NCBI GenBank assembly: GCA_025594325.1
Contig: JANHCV010000001.1
Location: 4,774,001 to 4,838,000 of the forward strand
Source: Blastocladiella emersonii ATCC 22665
Lineage: Eukaryota; Blastocladiomycota; Blastocladiomycetes; Blastocladiales; Blastocladiaceae
Direction: 5' to 3'
Length of the DNA: 64,000 bases
Numbering within the stretch: the stretch's first letter is position 1; each line of letters begins with the position of its first letter. Shown piece by piece: positions 42,734 to 51,615 of this stretch. The position numbers and the translations under genes are program-made. The notes under the pieces are model-generated. The model did no database searches. It saw nothing but the letters and a program-made list of their open reading frames with translations, and was not told where the DNA came from.

Positions 42734-44494
42734 TCAGGTGACGCGCCAGGTCGGGCGCGTACAGGACGTCATGTAGGATGATCCGGGTGGGCCAACCTCA
42801 GCGTCAAGGGGCTGGATCTCGACCTTGCCAATGTGGGTCCCGTACACCGCCATCTGCAACTTGCCCACGGCAATGCAACGAGGGGTGTTGAGCTTGGTGA
42901 GCAAGGTGAAGTTGTCCTTGTAGGGCAAGAGGTGCGTGCTGGCGCCCGAGTCAAGGAGCCAGGTCGACTGCTTGGACCCGTTGCCGTGCATTGTGGTGAG
43001 CAGGGCGTGCTCCGTGATCTTGTTCTCGTTGAGGTCAACCATGCACACGTAGGCCGCGTCCTTTTGCAAGCCACCCGCACGGCGCTTCTCCTTGTGCGCC
43101 TGTGCAATGTCCTCCTTGATCTGGAAGCCCGCCGGCGCCAGGAACTTGGCCATGTCGCGGTCGCGGTCGTGCCAGCACCCGTCAATTACATGAGGCCAGC
43201 CACACAGGCACATCACCTTGCGGCGCCTGTCGCGGCTGTGGCTACGGCTGTGGTACCGCGAGCGCCAGTTGGGGGTGCAGCTACAACCGCGGTAGCTGCC
43301 CTGGTGGCCACCATCACAGCTGCAGCTGCGACTGCGACTGCAACTGCGGCTACGGCTGCGGCCGCGACCCTTGCCGCCCCTGCGCCTGCGGTTGCGCCCG
43401 CCCTTGTCACCGCCGTTACCCGTATGGCAATCGTCGGCAAGGAACGCCTGCTGCACCGCCACGTCGGCACGCTTGGCCAAGGTGGTGGCGTTGGCTGCGT
43501 GGGTGATTGCTGGGCAATGGCGCGCAAAGTACTCAATGACGACCTTGTGGATGTCCAACATGGTCTTGGCCTTCTGGAGCTCCTTGTCGAGCGAGATGAA
43601 CGGCGACAGACCGGTGATTGTTGGGTTGAAAGCGGCCAGGATCTTGATGCCCACCTTGGTGCGGAACATGAAGAAGGCGGCCTTGCTGCCCATGTCGTGG
43701 GTACCCTCGGCGGACCCCATGGCGGTGGTGTAGTGCATGATCTTGTTCTGCAGGTCCACAAGGAACGCGGGCAGGTTGTCGAGGTTGGTCAAGTCAAACT
43801 GGGTGGCATTGAGCTGGCGCTTGAGCTCGGGCATCTGGGCCAAGTGGGTACGCTGCATGTAGCGGTACATCTGGAGCATGATCTCGATCGGCTGGTCGTT
43901 GTGGTTGACGGCGGCCTTGAGCCCGACGGGGAGCGAGTCACGGATGGCAAGGTTCAGCTGCGTTGTGTGCGACGCGAACATGTTCTTGGTCCCCTCGGTC
44001 TTGGCGATCCACTCGGTCTCCGTGAAGAAGAGCGCCAACGTGATGCCGGCGCCACGGGCCGCCATTACAACGTCAATGACCCATGGGTCAAAGTTGATGC
44101 CCTCAATCGACTTGTGCTTGGCAATCTCGAGCTTGAAGGGCGGGATGCGCTCAATCTTGAGGTTGGGGACTGGGATCGGCATGTACGCCGCGAAGAGCGA
44201 CTTGCGCGTCTTCTTGAACTCGTTGACCGACATGCTGAGCTTGGCTGCCAGCTGCGGGTCAATGGTCGCCACAATTGGGCCGCTGCCGCTGCCGCTGCCG
44301 GTGGGCGTCTTGGGCGGTGGGCGCAGCGGGATCTCGGGTGCCGAGTTGATTGTGTTGAAGTACTGGAACATGGCATCACCAATCTGCAGGTTGACAATCT
44401 GCAGGCAGGCGGTTGGCTTGTCAATCTTGCCCTTGAGGAGGTCAGCAATGACCGCGTCGGCCTTGTTCTGCTTGTCCGTGTCGACATCGGTCAT
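42734..44494 (-). CDS. Copia gag and protease open frame
   Basis: Open from ATG 44494 (MTDVDTDKQNKADAVIADLL). Gag is helical; an Arg/Ser-rich stretch (RGKGRGRSRSRSCSRSRSCS) follows, then a knuckle-like C-x-C-x3-H-x4-C (MCLCGWPHVIDGC). That spacing is shorter than the normal C-x2-C-x4-H-x4-C. The protease site STWLLDSGASTHLLP is intact. The frame closes at 42734 while pol continues in another frame with ILHDVLYAPDLARHL, so a one-base shift lies near 42780-42795. Whether it is decay or a programmed shift is unclear; I favour decay because most copia elements use one frame. Confidence 0.85.
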   Translation of the reverse strand: MTDVDTDKQNKADAVIADLLKGKIDKPTACLQIVNLQIGDAMFQYFNTINSAPEIPLRPPPKTPTGSGSGSGPIVATIDPQLAAKLSMSVNEFKKTRKSLFAAYMPIPVPNLKIERIPPFKLEIAKHKSIEGINFDPWVIDVVMAARGAGITLALFFTETEWIAKTEGTKNMFASHTTQLNLAIRDSLPVGLKAAVNHNDQPIEIMLQMYRYMQRTHLAQMPELKRQLNATQFDLTNLDNLPAFLVDLQNKIMHYTTAMGSAEGTHDMGSKAAFFMFRTKVGIKILAAFNPTITGLSPFISLDKELQKAKTMLDIHKVVIEYFARHCPAITHAANATTLAKRADVAVQQAFLADDCHTGNGGDKGGRNRRRRGGKGRGRSRSRSCSRSRSCSCDGGHQGSYRGCSCTPNWRSRYHSRSHSRDRRRKVMCLCGWPHVIDGCWHDRDRDMAKFLAPAGFQIKEDIAQAHKEKRRAGGLQKDAAYVCMVDLNENKITEHALLTTMHGNGSKQSTWLLDSGASTHLLPYKDNFTLLTKLNTPRCIAVGKLQMAVYGTHIGKVEIQPLDAEVGPPGSSYMTSCTRPTWRVT

Positions 44495-44549
44495 CTGGTA
44501 GCACACGTGACGCCATGCCAGGTCAGCTTCTTGTCCATGGTCATCTCCT

Positions 44550-44735
44550 TGGTGCTTCAGCTCCCTCGAGGGGCAAGCAAATCTCCTTGGTGCTCCAGCC
44601 CCCTCGTGGGGCAAGCAAAGCTCCTTGGTGCTCCAGCCCCCTTGTGGGGCAAGCAAAGCTCCTTGGTGCTCCAGCCCCCTCGAAGGGCGAGCTTTGGTGC
44701 TCAAGCCCCCTCGTGGGGCGAGCAACCATCATGCT
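44550..44735 (-). repeat. 38-bp tandem repeats with hairpin cores in the copia 5' leader
   Basis: Four to five units near CTCCTTGGTGCTCCAGCCCC + CTCGTGGGGCAAGCAAAG lie between the primer site and gag. Each unit contains GCCCCCTCGTGGGGC, an inverted repeat able to fold into a five-base GC stem. On the coding strand they are open in several frames, but no ATG puts them in gag, so they are leader sequence. Confidence 0.8.
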
Positions 44736-44846
44736 CTACGCCTTCCGGCAGAGCCTTCTACCCCTGCTGTCCTCATGACAGCTCGAGGTTGCTGGTTACG
44801 TCGAAGACATCTCCTGCGTCTTCTTGAGCTGCGGCAAGAGGCTGCA

Positions 44847-44861
44847 CCAGGGCTCATAACC
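44847..44861 (-). other. Primer-binding site, initiator Met tRNA half-molecule type
   Basis: Just inside the 5' LTR the minus strand reads GGTTATGAGCCCTGG. Its complement, CCAGGGCTCATAACC, has the anticodon arm of initiator tRNA-Met with CAT in the loop. Copia of Drosophila and Ty5 of yeast are known to prime from this internal site using a cleaved tRNA instead of the 3' CCA end. Confidence 0.75.
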
Positions 44862-45116
44862 TGCTATTCTACTCAGGCACGGGGGAAGCGGGATACACGC
44901 AACGTACAGCGACAGGATGGTATTGCAGGGGAAATCAACCAGTGTATCAAACAGGAACAGCTTCATTCATCCTCAAACAGGAACCGAGCGCGAGAGTGCG
45001 CCGCGCATTGGGCTGCGGCGGAGGCGTGGGAGGTGGCGTCGGTGGGTGGCGTGATCCACACCTGACCTCAACGCGTGCGTGTCTCGCATGTCTCGCATGC
45101 ACGCCCCACTACAGCA
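44862..45116 (-). repeat. Right LTR (5' LTR of the copia element)
   Basis: 255 bp, same termini as the left LTR (TG...CA). It is the promoter-bearing LTR because the genes run leftward from it. Confidence 0.95.
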
Positions 45117-45463
45117 AGCGCGACCAGGCCATGCTTCGTGGCGTTGAACACGCACTCTACGACCTGTCAAGTCGTCCGCGCGTTACCCCTAATGACGTCC
45201 GCGACTTTGTTAACGAGCTGCGGTACTACCAGCCAATGTCATACCAGTGGTGTGAGTACGTCCGACAGCTCGAACGTGGCGGCCACACGGCCGCTGCCAA
45301 TGAGGCGAAGCGGCTGCTACCAACCAAACTCAAGCCTGATTCGCGCTCCCGAACTTATCAGCTTTTCAATCCTTTTACAGCACCAATGTTGCAGACGCGG
45401 CCTTATTGTGACCTCCACAGATTGCGCCAGGCCTACGAACGAGAACTTGTGTTTGATTGTTGA
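45117..45463 (+). pseudogene. F-box-like family, 3' fragment beyond the copia insertion
   Basis: It begins with the second AGCGC, then GAC CAG GCC in frame with the fragment ending at 38874. The 114 codons read DQAMLRGVEHALYDLSSRPR, then VTPNDVRDFVNELRYYQP and a TGA stop at 45461-45463. The paralogue at 49749-51248 has SLTDRPRVTPEDVRALANEF then RYYQPVP, so this is the genuine C-terminal part. Removing the element would leave one continuous frame, which shows that the copia insertion itself split this gene. Confidence 0.75.
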
Positions 45464-48339
45464 TGTGATAGTTGTTATTTGATAGAATATCCAGGTGCAG
45501 GTAGCATTCGTAGTCGTGTACTGAAGAAGATGCAAGAAGGCCATGGCCATGGCCACGGCCGCAGAGCCGCGCTGGAAATTCCGGTCGGCGGTCGCCTGGC
45601 TCAACCTAAGTCGTGGGGCAGAACGACGTTCATCCGCACACCCCGGGGAGCGAATGCTACCGTGCCAAGCGGGCCGGACACGGCTACCTTGCCAACCGAG
45701 AACATCACGATTTTTTTTGGTCGTTTTGAAGGCGATTAAGGCACCGCAGGCAAGCGGTGCTTTCAAAAGCCATGTCCGGCCGTTGAAGGCACCCACCAGC
45801 TTTCAAAAGCACTCCCCCGCCTTCAAAAGCACTCCCCCGCCTTTGAAGGCTGCACACGCTTTTAAAGGCTATAAACGCTGTTATCGCCTTCAAAACGCCC
45901 AGGAAAAATTCAATATAGGTTCGCCAGCTCACGCTCCAGCTTCGCTCAGGGTCCACGAGAAAGATATAGGGAGGAACAAAATGTATTGATCATCAGGCAC
46001 ATCGAGGGCGGGAGATGGGAGGAGGGCGACGACCGCATCATGTCGCGGCCGATTCGAGGGATCTGAAGCACACCGCACTCGGCCGCCATCGACCTGCGAG
46101 CCGACGCGTGCACGCGGCCGTGACCTTGGGGACCCTTGGGGATGAGCTTGAGGTACTTGGGCTTGGCCACGGTGGCGATGCGGTCGATTCCCAACTGTAC
46201 AGCTGCAGCGCTTGGGAGATGCGCGCTTGGGTACAGCATCATCAGCGCTACGAGGAAGATGCAAGTGAGTGACTCTCGTGGATGAGCAAAAGCCGCGGGG
46301 CGCGTACCGTGACCATGGCCGTGGCCTGCTAGAAAACGTGTGTCTTGTCGCGGTTGACCTTGCGCGCGCGAGCGAGTTCACGCGGAAGCCGACTACACGG
46401 TGCAGGCGGGGCGCGACGAGTCAGAGACAAGCCGCGTGGGAGACCTGGTGAGAGGTGTGCAGACCGTTGCCGCGAGAGAGATCGACCGGGACACGGTGGT
46501 CGGGCCGGGACTCGGCGGCGGGTGGCGGCGGCGAGGAGGACCGGACGGCGGCCGCGTGCGAGCCCGACTAGTCGATTCGAAGGAGGCCAGCGGGTGGGCG
46601 CGATGACGGTGGCCGGGCTTGGTGAGCGAGGTTCGTGCGGGCACTACACAGCGAGACGAGACGAGACGGGTCAGGATCGGCACGGCGGTTGACGGGACGG
46701 GGCGACGAGCGAGTTGGCGACGGCGAGGGCGACATCAACCAGCGTCAGCGGAGCACCAAGTAGGTGCGCAGACAGCGTAGTCGAGGGAGATCGAGCCGTG
46801 ACGAGTGGAACGGGTAGCGCGGAGCGAGAGTGTCGCGGCGAAGGGGAGCGGCGGCGGCCGTGAGGATTCGGGGAGCGACGGTTTGGCGTAGGGAGCGAGG
46901 GTACTGCGGTGGCTGGGAGGTTGCAAACATGATGGTGGAGGGAGGTGGGCAAGGGGCGAGCGAGGGGCGAGCGAGGGGCGAGCGAGGCGGCGGCGGCGGC
47001 GGACCAGAGGCAGGCTGAGGTTCACGGCGCGCGCCGGTGCAGTGTGGGCCGCGCGACGGCGTCGGTGTTGCCAAGCATGTCGTTGGTGCGTGTGGTTGTG
47101 GTGAGGAGGGGGCGGCGGGCGGGGGAGAGAGCGGGGGCGGGCGGCGGCGCTCGCCCTTTGTTTGGCGGCCGGGTGGCTTGCCCGCCGCCGGGCCGCGGTG
47201 ATCGCCGAAGGGCGGAGGCCACAAAACGTGACGCGCCTGTCACTTCGAGCACGCCCGCTCCCTGTGCTTTTCGGGACTTTGCGTCGGCGCGAGTGCGCGC
47301 CCGCACTGCTGCTGCAAGCCCGGCCCGGCCGCTCCTCTCTGTGTCGGTCCGCTCGAGCTGACCTCGCCCTGCGCTACGCGCCGCCTCCGCTCCGTCACGT
47401 TCCAGCCGTGCGCCCGGCGCTCCTCTCAGCTGCTCACCGTCGCGGTGGCGAGCGAGCGCGGGTCGCGAACAGCCGCGCCCCAACTGCGCGCCGTCTCGGC
47501 CCGCGATGCGCCGCTCCTTGATCGGGCAAGCCGTCGGGCTCGCACGCTGAGCGCGGGGAGCCCGGGGCCGAGAGCGTCGATCGTGAGCGATCGGACGCTG
47601 TTCGGGGCGAGGTTGGCGGCGCCCGCCAGGGCCACGGCAACGTTGCATGCGGTGCCGCCGCGAACAGCGTGCTCAAGGCCGTGCCGCACGCCGCACGCCG
47701 CGCCCGCGTTGGCCAGGGCGTTGGTCTCGCGCGGGGCTGCGCGCGGGGCTGCCCGGCTGAGCGGGTCGCGAAGGACTGCTCGCGCGCGGGCGGGACGCGG
47801 GGCGGGACCAGTGTTGGCTGTCTCGCGCGCCTGGCTCAACGCCGCCGCCGTCCTGCTCAGTGCGACACGATGAGGCGAGGCGTGACGGGTCGGAGCCTCT
47901 CTGGAGCGCGCTCAGTCTAAGCTTCGAGTTGTTGCAGTGGTTACATGACGATATATTCGCGTCAGAGCGCTGTGTGTGATGCGGAGGGATCGGGGAGCAG
48001 GGGTTCGAGGGGCAGGGTGGTGGGGAGGTGGCCTGCAGCCGGCGGTCCTTGGCTGCGAAGCGGCGGGGAAGCTCTCAAAGGAGCGCGGCGGCCTTCAAAG
48101 CGGCGGGGGTGCCTGCAAAGCTGTGGGGAGTTGCCTGCAAAACGGGGTGGGCGCCTGCGAGCCTGAAACGAATTTCGTGATGAAGAGCCGCAGGGCGATA
48201 CGGAGGTACTATGGAAGTTCGAAGGATGACGGATTGATGTAACGCCCCGAACGCCAACGCCATTACAAATCGGTGCAATGGAGGTGACTCACGAGAAGAG
48301 ACGATTGTAGGGCCAAAGTAGCAAAACAGCTCCGAGGAG
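45464..48339. other. 2.9 kb without a convincing gene
   Basis: All open frames are GC-driven and Arg/Pro/Ala-rich. Near 45770-45860 a short motif (CTTTCAAAAGCACTCCCCCGC) is repeated about three times. ATGGCCATGGCC-type palindromic runs occur near 45541. Between 48031 and 48160 there is a CTGCAAAGC/GGCGGGG patchwork. A minus-strand frame at 47839-47426 contains GGTACNVAVALAGAA, faintly like a sugar-kinase motif, but nothing else supports a gene. Confidence 0.4.
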
Positions 48340-48522
48340 CGGACGTCACCAAGCGGTACTGTGGTGCGAGGGACATCTCGACCGTCAGGCATTGCGCCGT
48401 CAGGTCAAGCTCGCAAAAATATAAGTGATAAGAAATCCCCCGGCTGTGCCGAGGGTTTTAGCTATCACGCTAAAAAGAACAGATACTACACATGATCTTA
48501 GCCAAATTGGCCTTGAGAGGAT
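48340..48522 (-). ncRNA. U2: U2 spliceosomal snRNA
   Basis: The minus strand starts ATCCTCTCAAGGCCAATTTG and continues GCTAAGATCATGTGTAGTAT, then CTGTTC. That is stem-loop I, the U6-pairing region and the GTAGTA branch-site recognition element of U2. The sequence CACTTATATTTTTGCG near 48420 provides the Sm-type site (ATTTTTG). Downstream GTCGAGATGTCCCTCGCACC and CACAGTACCGCTTGGTG correspond to stem-loops III/IV, with CAGTACC as the conserved loop core. The 5' end is well placed at 48522; the 3' end (about 48340-48345) is estimated. It is divergent from the R-SNARE gene. Confidence 0.92.
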
Positions 48523-48557
48523 ACGGGACAAACTTGGGGGGAGGGGGAGCGGCGGGG

Positions 48558-48564
48558 TTTTATA
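48558..48564 (-). promoter_or_regulatory. TATA box upstream of the U2 gene
   Basis: TATAAAA on the minus strand, 36-42 nt before the predicted U2 5' end, a spacing expected for a TATA-driven start. Confidence 0.6.
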
Positions 48565-48933
48565 CCGGCCGCCCACCGGCCGCGGGGACGCGTCACCGTG
48601 GGAGCGCGAGTGCGTCGATCGGCCACGTGGCTGGTTGCCGCGCCTCCGCGACGCGTCGTCTGCGATGGGAGTGGCAGCTGCGACACGACGCGTTTTCGCG
48701 AGACGCGTCTCCTTGCCGCCGCGCCGCGCCGCGTGACCGCGATATTGTCTCGCACCGCGCGGCGCGATCGCGCTGGCGGAACCGCAAAATTGCGAGCTCG
48801 AGTGTGTCGCACACGAGGGACCACCCGTCTGCCCAAGTCGAAGCACTCGCTCGCTCGCTCTCCGCTCTCCGACTACCACAGCTCGCTACTACTTGCAACG
48901 AAGCACTACCCAACCAAACACCCGACTGCCACC

Positions 48934-49441
48934 ATGCCCGCCCCCGCCGCCAACAACAACACCAACAACGCCGGCGCCGCCGGCGGCAACGGCGACCGCC
49001 CCGACATGAACAAGACCAAGGCCGTGCAGGCGCAGGTTAGCGAGGTGGTCGGTATCATGCAGAACAACATCGAGAAGGTCATGGAGCGCGGCGAGAAGAT
49101 GGAGACGCTGGCCGCCAAGACGGGTACGGTCCCGTCCCGCCGCACCCTCGCTTGCCGTCCAACTCACCCTGTCGATCCGCACCGTGCGTGTAGAGGACCT
49201 GCAGAACAGCTCGAACCAGTTCAAGCGCGGCGCGACCAAGGTGCGCAAGGCCATGTGGTGGAAGGACCTCAAGCTCAAGCTCATGATCGCGGCCGTGGTC
49301 GTGATCATCCTGCTCATCATCATCATCCCGATCGTCAACAACATCAACGCGGTCGCCGGTGGCGCCAAGCCCAACACCTCGTCGACGACGCAGGCCACCA
49401 CCACGACGACCACCTCGTCGGCGGCCCCGCGCCCGACCTAA
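48934..49441 (+). CDS. SNC1: R-SNARE, synaptobrevin/Snc1-like
   Basis: Two exons (48934-49123, 49194-49441) give 145 residues. A short Asn/Ala/Gly-rich start precedes the SNARE helix KTKAVQAQVSEVVGIMQNNI, then EKVMERGEKMETLAAKT. Arg52 is the zero-layer residue. The join across the intron gives KTEDLQNSSNQFKRGATKVR. WW at 85-86 sits next to the membrane, and the anchor is residues 93-113. It should drive secretory-vesicle fusion at the plasma membrane and endosomes. The lumenal tail after the anchor is about 32 residues and Ser/Thr-rich ([16 protein letters not shown]), longer than the few residues usual for synaptobrevins, and could be O-mannosylated. Confidence 0.93.
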
Positions 49442-49748
49442 GCCGGCAGCGAGACCCGATACCCCCGCGCGCGCGTGCTGACGGCCAAGCTCGAGCACAG
49501 TGACGCGATCCCTCTATACTCGCTGGTGTAACAATCTATACTCGTTCCTCTCCGTCGTGTCTCCCTCTCCAAGTCGCAGTGCTGCCGCTCATATGCGGCA
49601 CATGTGAGTAAGGAGTTCAGTGCGTGGCCAAGGTGTGCGAAGGTCGGACCTCGGGCACCCGCAGCTCCGCTCTCCGACCGCACCACGGCATGTTGAGGTA
49701 GAAACTTAACTCGTGCTGAGACGGAATCATCCGCTTACAACGAAACCA

Positions 49749-51248
49749 TCAAACCCTGCGCCGCGGCACCCCTATCGTCGCGATCTCCGCCTCATACGCC
49801 TCGCGCATCGCTTGCAGATCAGCGAACGGCCGTGTGCGCGGCGGCGGCACCGCGTACAAGCACGAGAGCAGTCCGATCCCGAACCCGTCGTTCGGCCCAC
49901 CGCGCGGCACGTCCGTCGGGAGAAGCCGCTCCGCCTCGTCCGCGGCCGCCGCGTGGCCCGCGCGCTGCAGCTGATTAACGAGATTCCACCAGCGGTACGG
50001 CACCGGCTGGTAGTACCGGAACTCGTTGGCCAAGGCGCGGACGTCTTCGGGCGTGACGCGCGGGCGGTCGGTGAGCGAGTTGATGGCGGCGCGGATGCCC
50101 TCGGACAGGTCGCCGCGCTTCGTGTCGGCGATGGCCTCGAGCAAGTCAACAAGCTCCGACTCTTCGAGAAGCTCCGGCTGCCCGTCGCGACGCGCGGCGG
50201 CGGCGGCAAAGGTCGCGCGGACACGATCGACGGTGCGCTGCTTGTCCGAGCACTTCACCTTGTGGACCTCGAAGTGGCCCGGGTTCCGGGGCTGTGGCGC
50301 AAAGTTCTTGCAGGTACTCGCGACAAGCAGATCATGAACCAATCGGGTAATCGCAAAGAACTCGGGCACGCCAAACGTATGCGCGACGAGCCCCGGAACC
50401 AGCGGATCGACGCGGACGAAGACCTCAAGCTCGCTCGCCCGGTACGGGCGAATCGCGAGACACATCATCTCGAGCGTGAACTCGGGTCCCTCGCGGATCA
50501 TTCCGAGCACAAACTCGCTCGAGTCCACGACGAGAGCAAACCGCCCCGTGTCCGCATGCAGCCGCAGGATCGCGCGGCGGACGTGCGAGGGAACGGCCGG
50601 GTTCGCGAGCGCCGCCAGACACACTGGGAGCTTGCGCTTGGCCTGCGCGGCGTACGTCGTGTACATGAGCTTGCCGTTGCGGTTCCGCCATGGGAGTACG
50701 ACGCCGAGCGCCGCGGTCGCGATGCGGCGGTGCGGCGGGGTTGAGGGATTACTCCCTTCGGAGCGGGCATCGTCATCCTCGGGACAAGGATTGAAGTTGG
50801 ACAAGTCCGCGTCCTCGTCGTTGCGGAGCGCTTGCGGCAACCCTGCGCGCACGATCGCAAAGTAGCTCTTGGCGTCGAGCGGAAGCTCGCCGCGCGCCCA
50901 GTCGCGGAGAAGGCTCCACTTCTTCGGATCCCCAATATCGGCACGTACGAGAGCGGAAGCGAGCTCGATGAACAACGCCTTCATGTCGCGGCGCTTGAAG
51001 TGCGAGCCAAGACCCTTGTTCCGGCCGCGGTAGGTCGGGACCGCGGCGAGGAACGCCGCGCGGTCGCCCTTGACGAGCGCGACGGCGGCTTCCCACGACA
51101 TGTTGCCGCGCCAGAGCGAGGAGAAGTTCACGGCACGCGACGTGGCGAGAAGCTGCATTGCATCGCGGCACGCGAGGAACGACGCGATGCGGGACTGGAG
51201 CTCGGTCGGCAGGCTCATAAGCTGGTGCTCCATTGCATCGGTTTGCAT
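49749..51248 (-). CDS. F-box-like family protein, copy 5
   Basis: Intronless, 499 residues, start MQTDAMEHQLMSLPTELQSR, followed by IASFLACRDAMQLLATSRAV and NFSSLW, which is F-box-like. It is closest to the broken copies at 35158 and 38581/45117: FKRRDMKALFIELASALVRA, DPKKWSLLRDWARGELPLDA, LPWRNRNGKLMYTTYAAQ, DRPRVTPEDVRALANEFRYY. The acidic linker is short here. Being on the other strand and beyond the transposons, it shows that the family was spread by more than simple tandem duplication. Function beyond a presumed Skp1 contact is unknown. Confidence 0.75.
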   Translation of the reverse strand: MQTDAMEHQLMSLPTELQSRIASFLACRDAMQLLATSRAVNFSSLWRGNMSWEAAVALVKGDRAAFLAAVPTYRGRNKGLGSHFKRRDMKALFIELASALVRADIGDPKKWSLLRDWARGELPLDAKSYFAIVRAGLPQALRNDEDADLSNFNPCPEDDDARSEGSNPSTPPHRRIATAALGVVLPWRNRNGKLMYTTYAAQAKRKLPVCLAALANPAVPSHVRRAILRLHADTGRFALVVDSSEFVLGMIREGPEFTLEMMCLAIRPYRASELEVFVRVDPLVPGLVAHTFGVPEFFAITRLVHDLLVASTCKNFAPQPRNPGHFEVHKVKCSDKQRTVDRVRATFAAAAARRDGQPELLEESELVDLLEAIADTKRGDLSEGIRAAINSLTDRPRVTPEDVRALANEFRYYQPVPYRWWNLVNQLQRAGHAAAADEAERLLPTDVPRGGPNDGFGIGLLSCLYAVPPPRTRPFADLQAMREAYEAEIATIGVPRRRV

Positions 51249-51615
51249 GTGGTCTCCAGGAGAGAGGTTTCAAGGTGCGGGAGAGACAAGGGTGCGAGGA
51301 GCTGAAGCGGCACACCGACGGAGCAAAGCCAGCGGTGATCACCGCTCGGGTCACGGCGACATGACCAACGCGTCCGCCGCCTCGCTTCCGCCCACCACCA
51401 CGCTCGCAAGGCCGTGTTTGAGGTTGACAGTGAATCAAATTTCCGAGAGCAAGAGCGGGGAGGGGGGAGATCGTGGGCAAGAAGAGTTCGGTATGTGCGT
51501 GCGTGAGAATGGGTTGAGAGACGAGTGGGGAGGAGGGGTAGTGGAGAGAGAGGAGGGAGGACGAGGTACTGTACACGACATCCACATCCGCCGACGGCGT
51601 CGCGTCGCGTCGCTA

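Larger units (their letters stand above)
38875..45116 (-). mobile_element. Ty1/copia LTR retrotransposon, full length but decayed
   Basis: 6242 bp with two 255-bp LTRs starting TG and ending CA, flanked by AGCGC on both sides. Coding order on the minus strand is gag, protease, integrase, reverse transcriptase, RNase H, which is the copia order. The primer site next to the right (5') LTR matches an initiator-tRNA anticodon arm. The pol frame has one frameshift near 42780 and in-frame TGA codons at 42144-42146 and 40977-40979. The RT motif is YVDN instead of YVDD. It is therefore inactive but fairly young, with 244 of 255 LTR positions identical by manual alignment. It lies inside an F-box-like gene. 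Confidence 0.95.

Noticed and set aside
44541-44732. Small frame with GLEHQGALLAPRGGWSTKE repeats upstream of gag
   Set aside because: It translates the 38-bp leader repeats of the retrotransposon and lacks an ATG in frame with gag.
47426-47839. Minus-strand frame with GGTACNVAVALAGAA, considered as a PfkB-type sugar kinase relic
   Set aside because: Only one short motif is kinase-like. No ATP-site motif follows, and the rest is Ala/Arg-rich.
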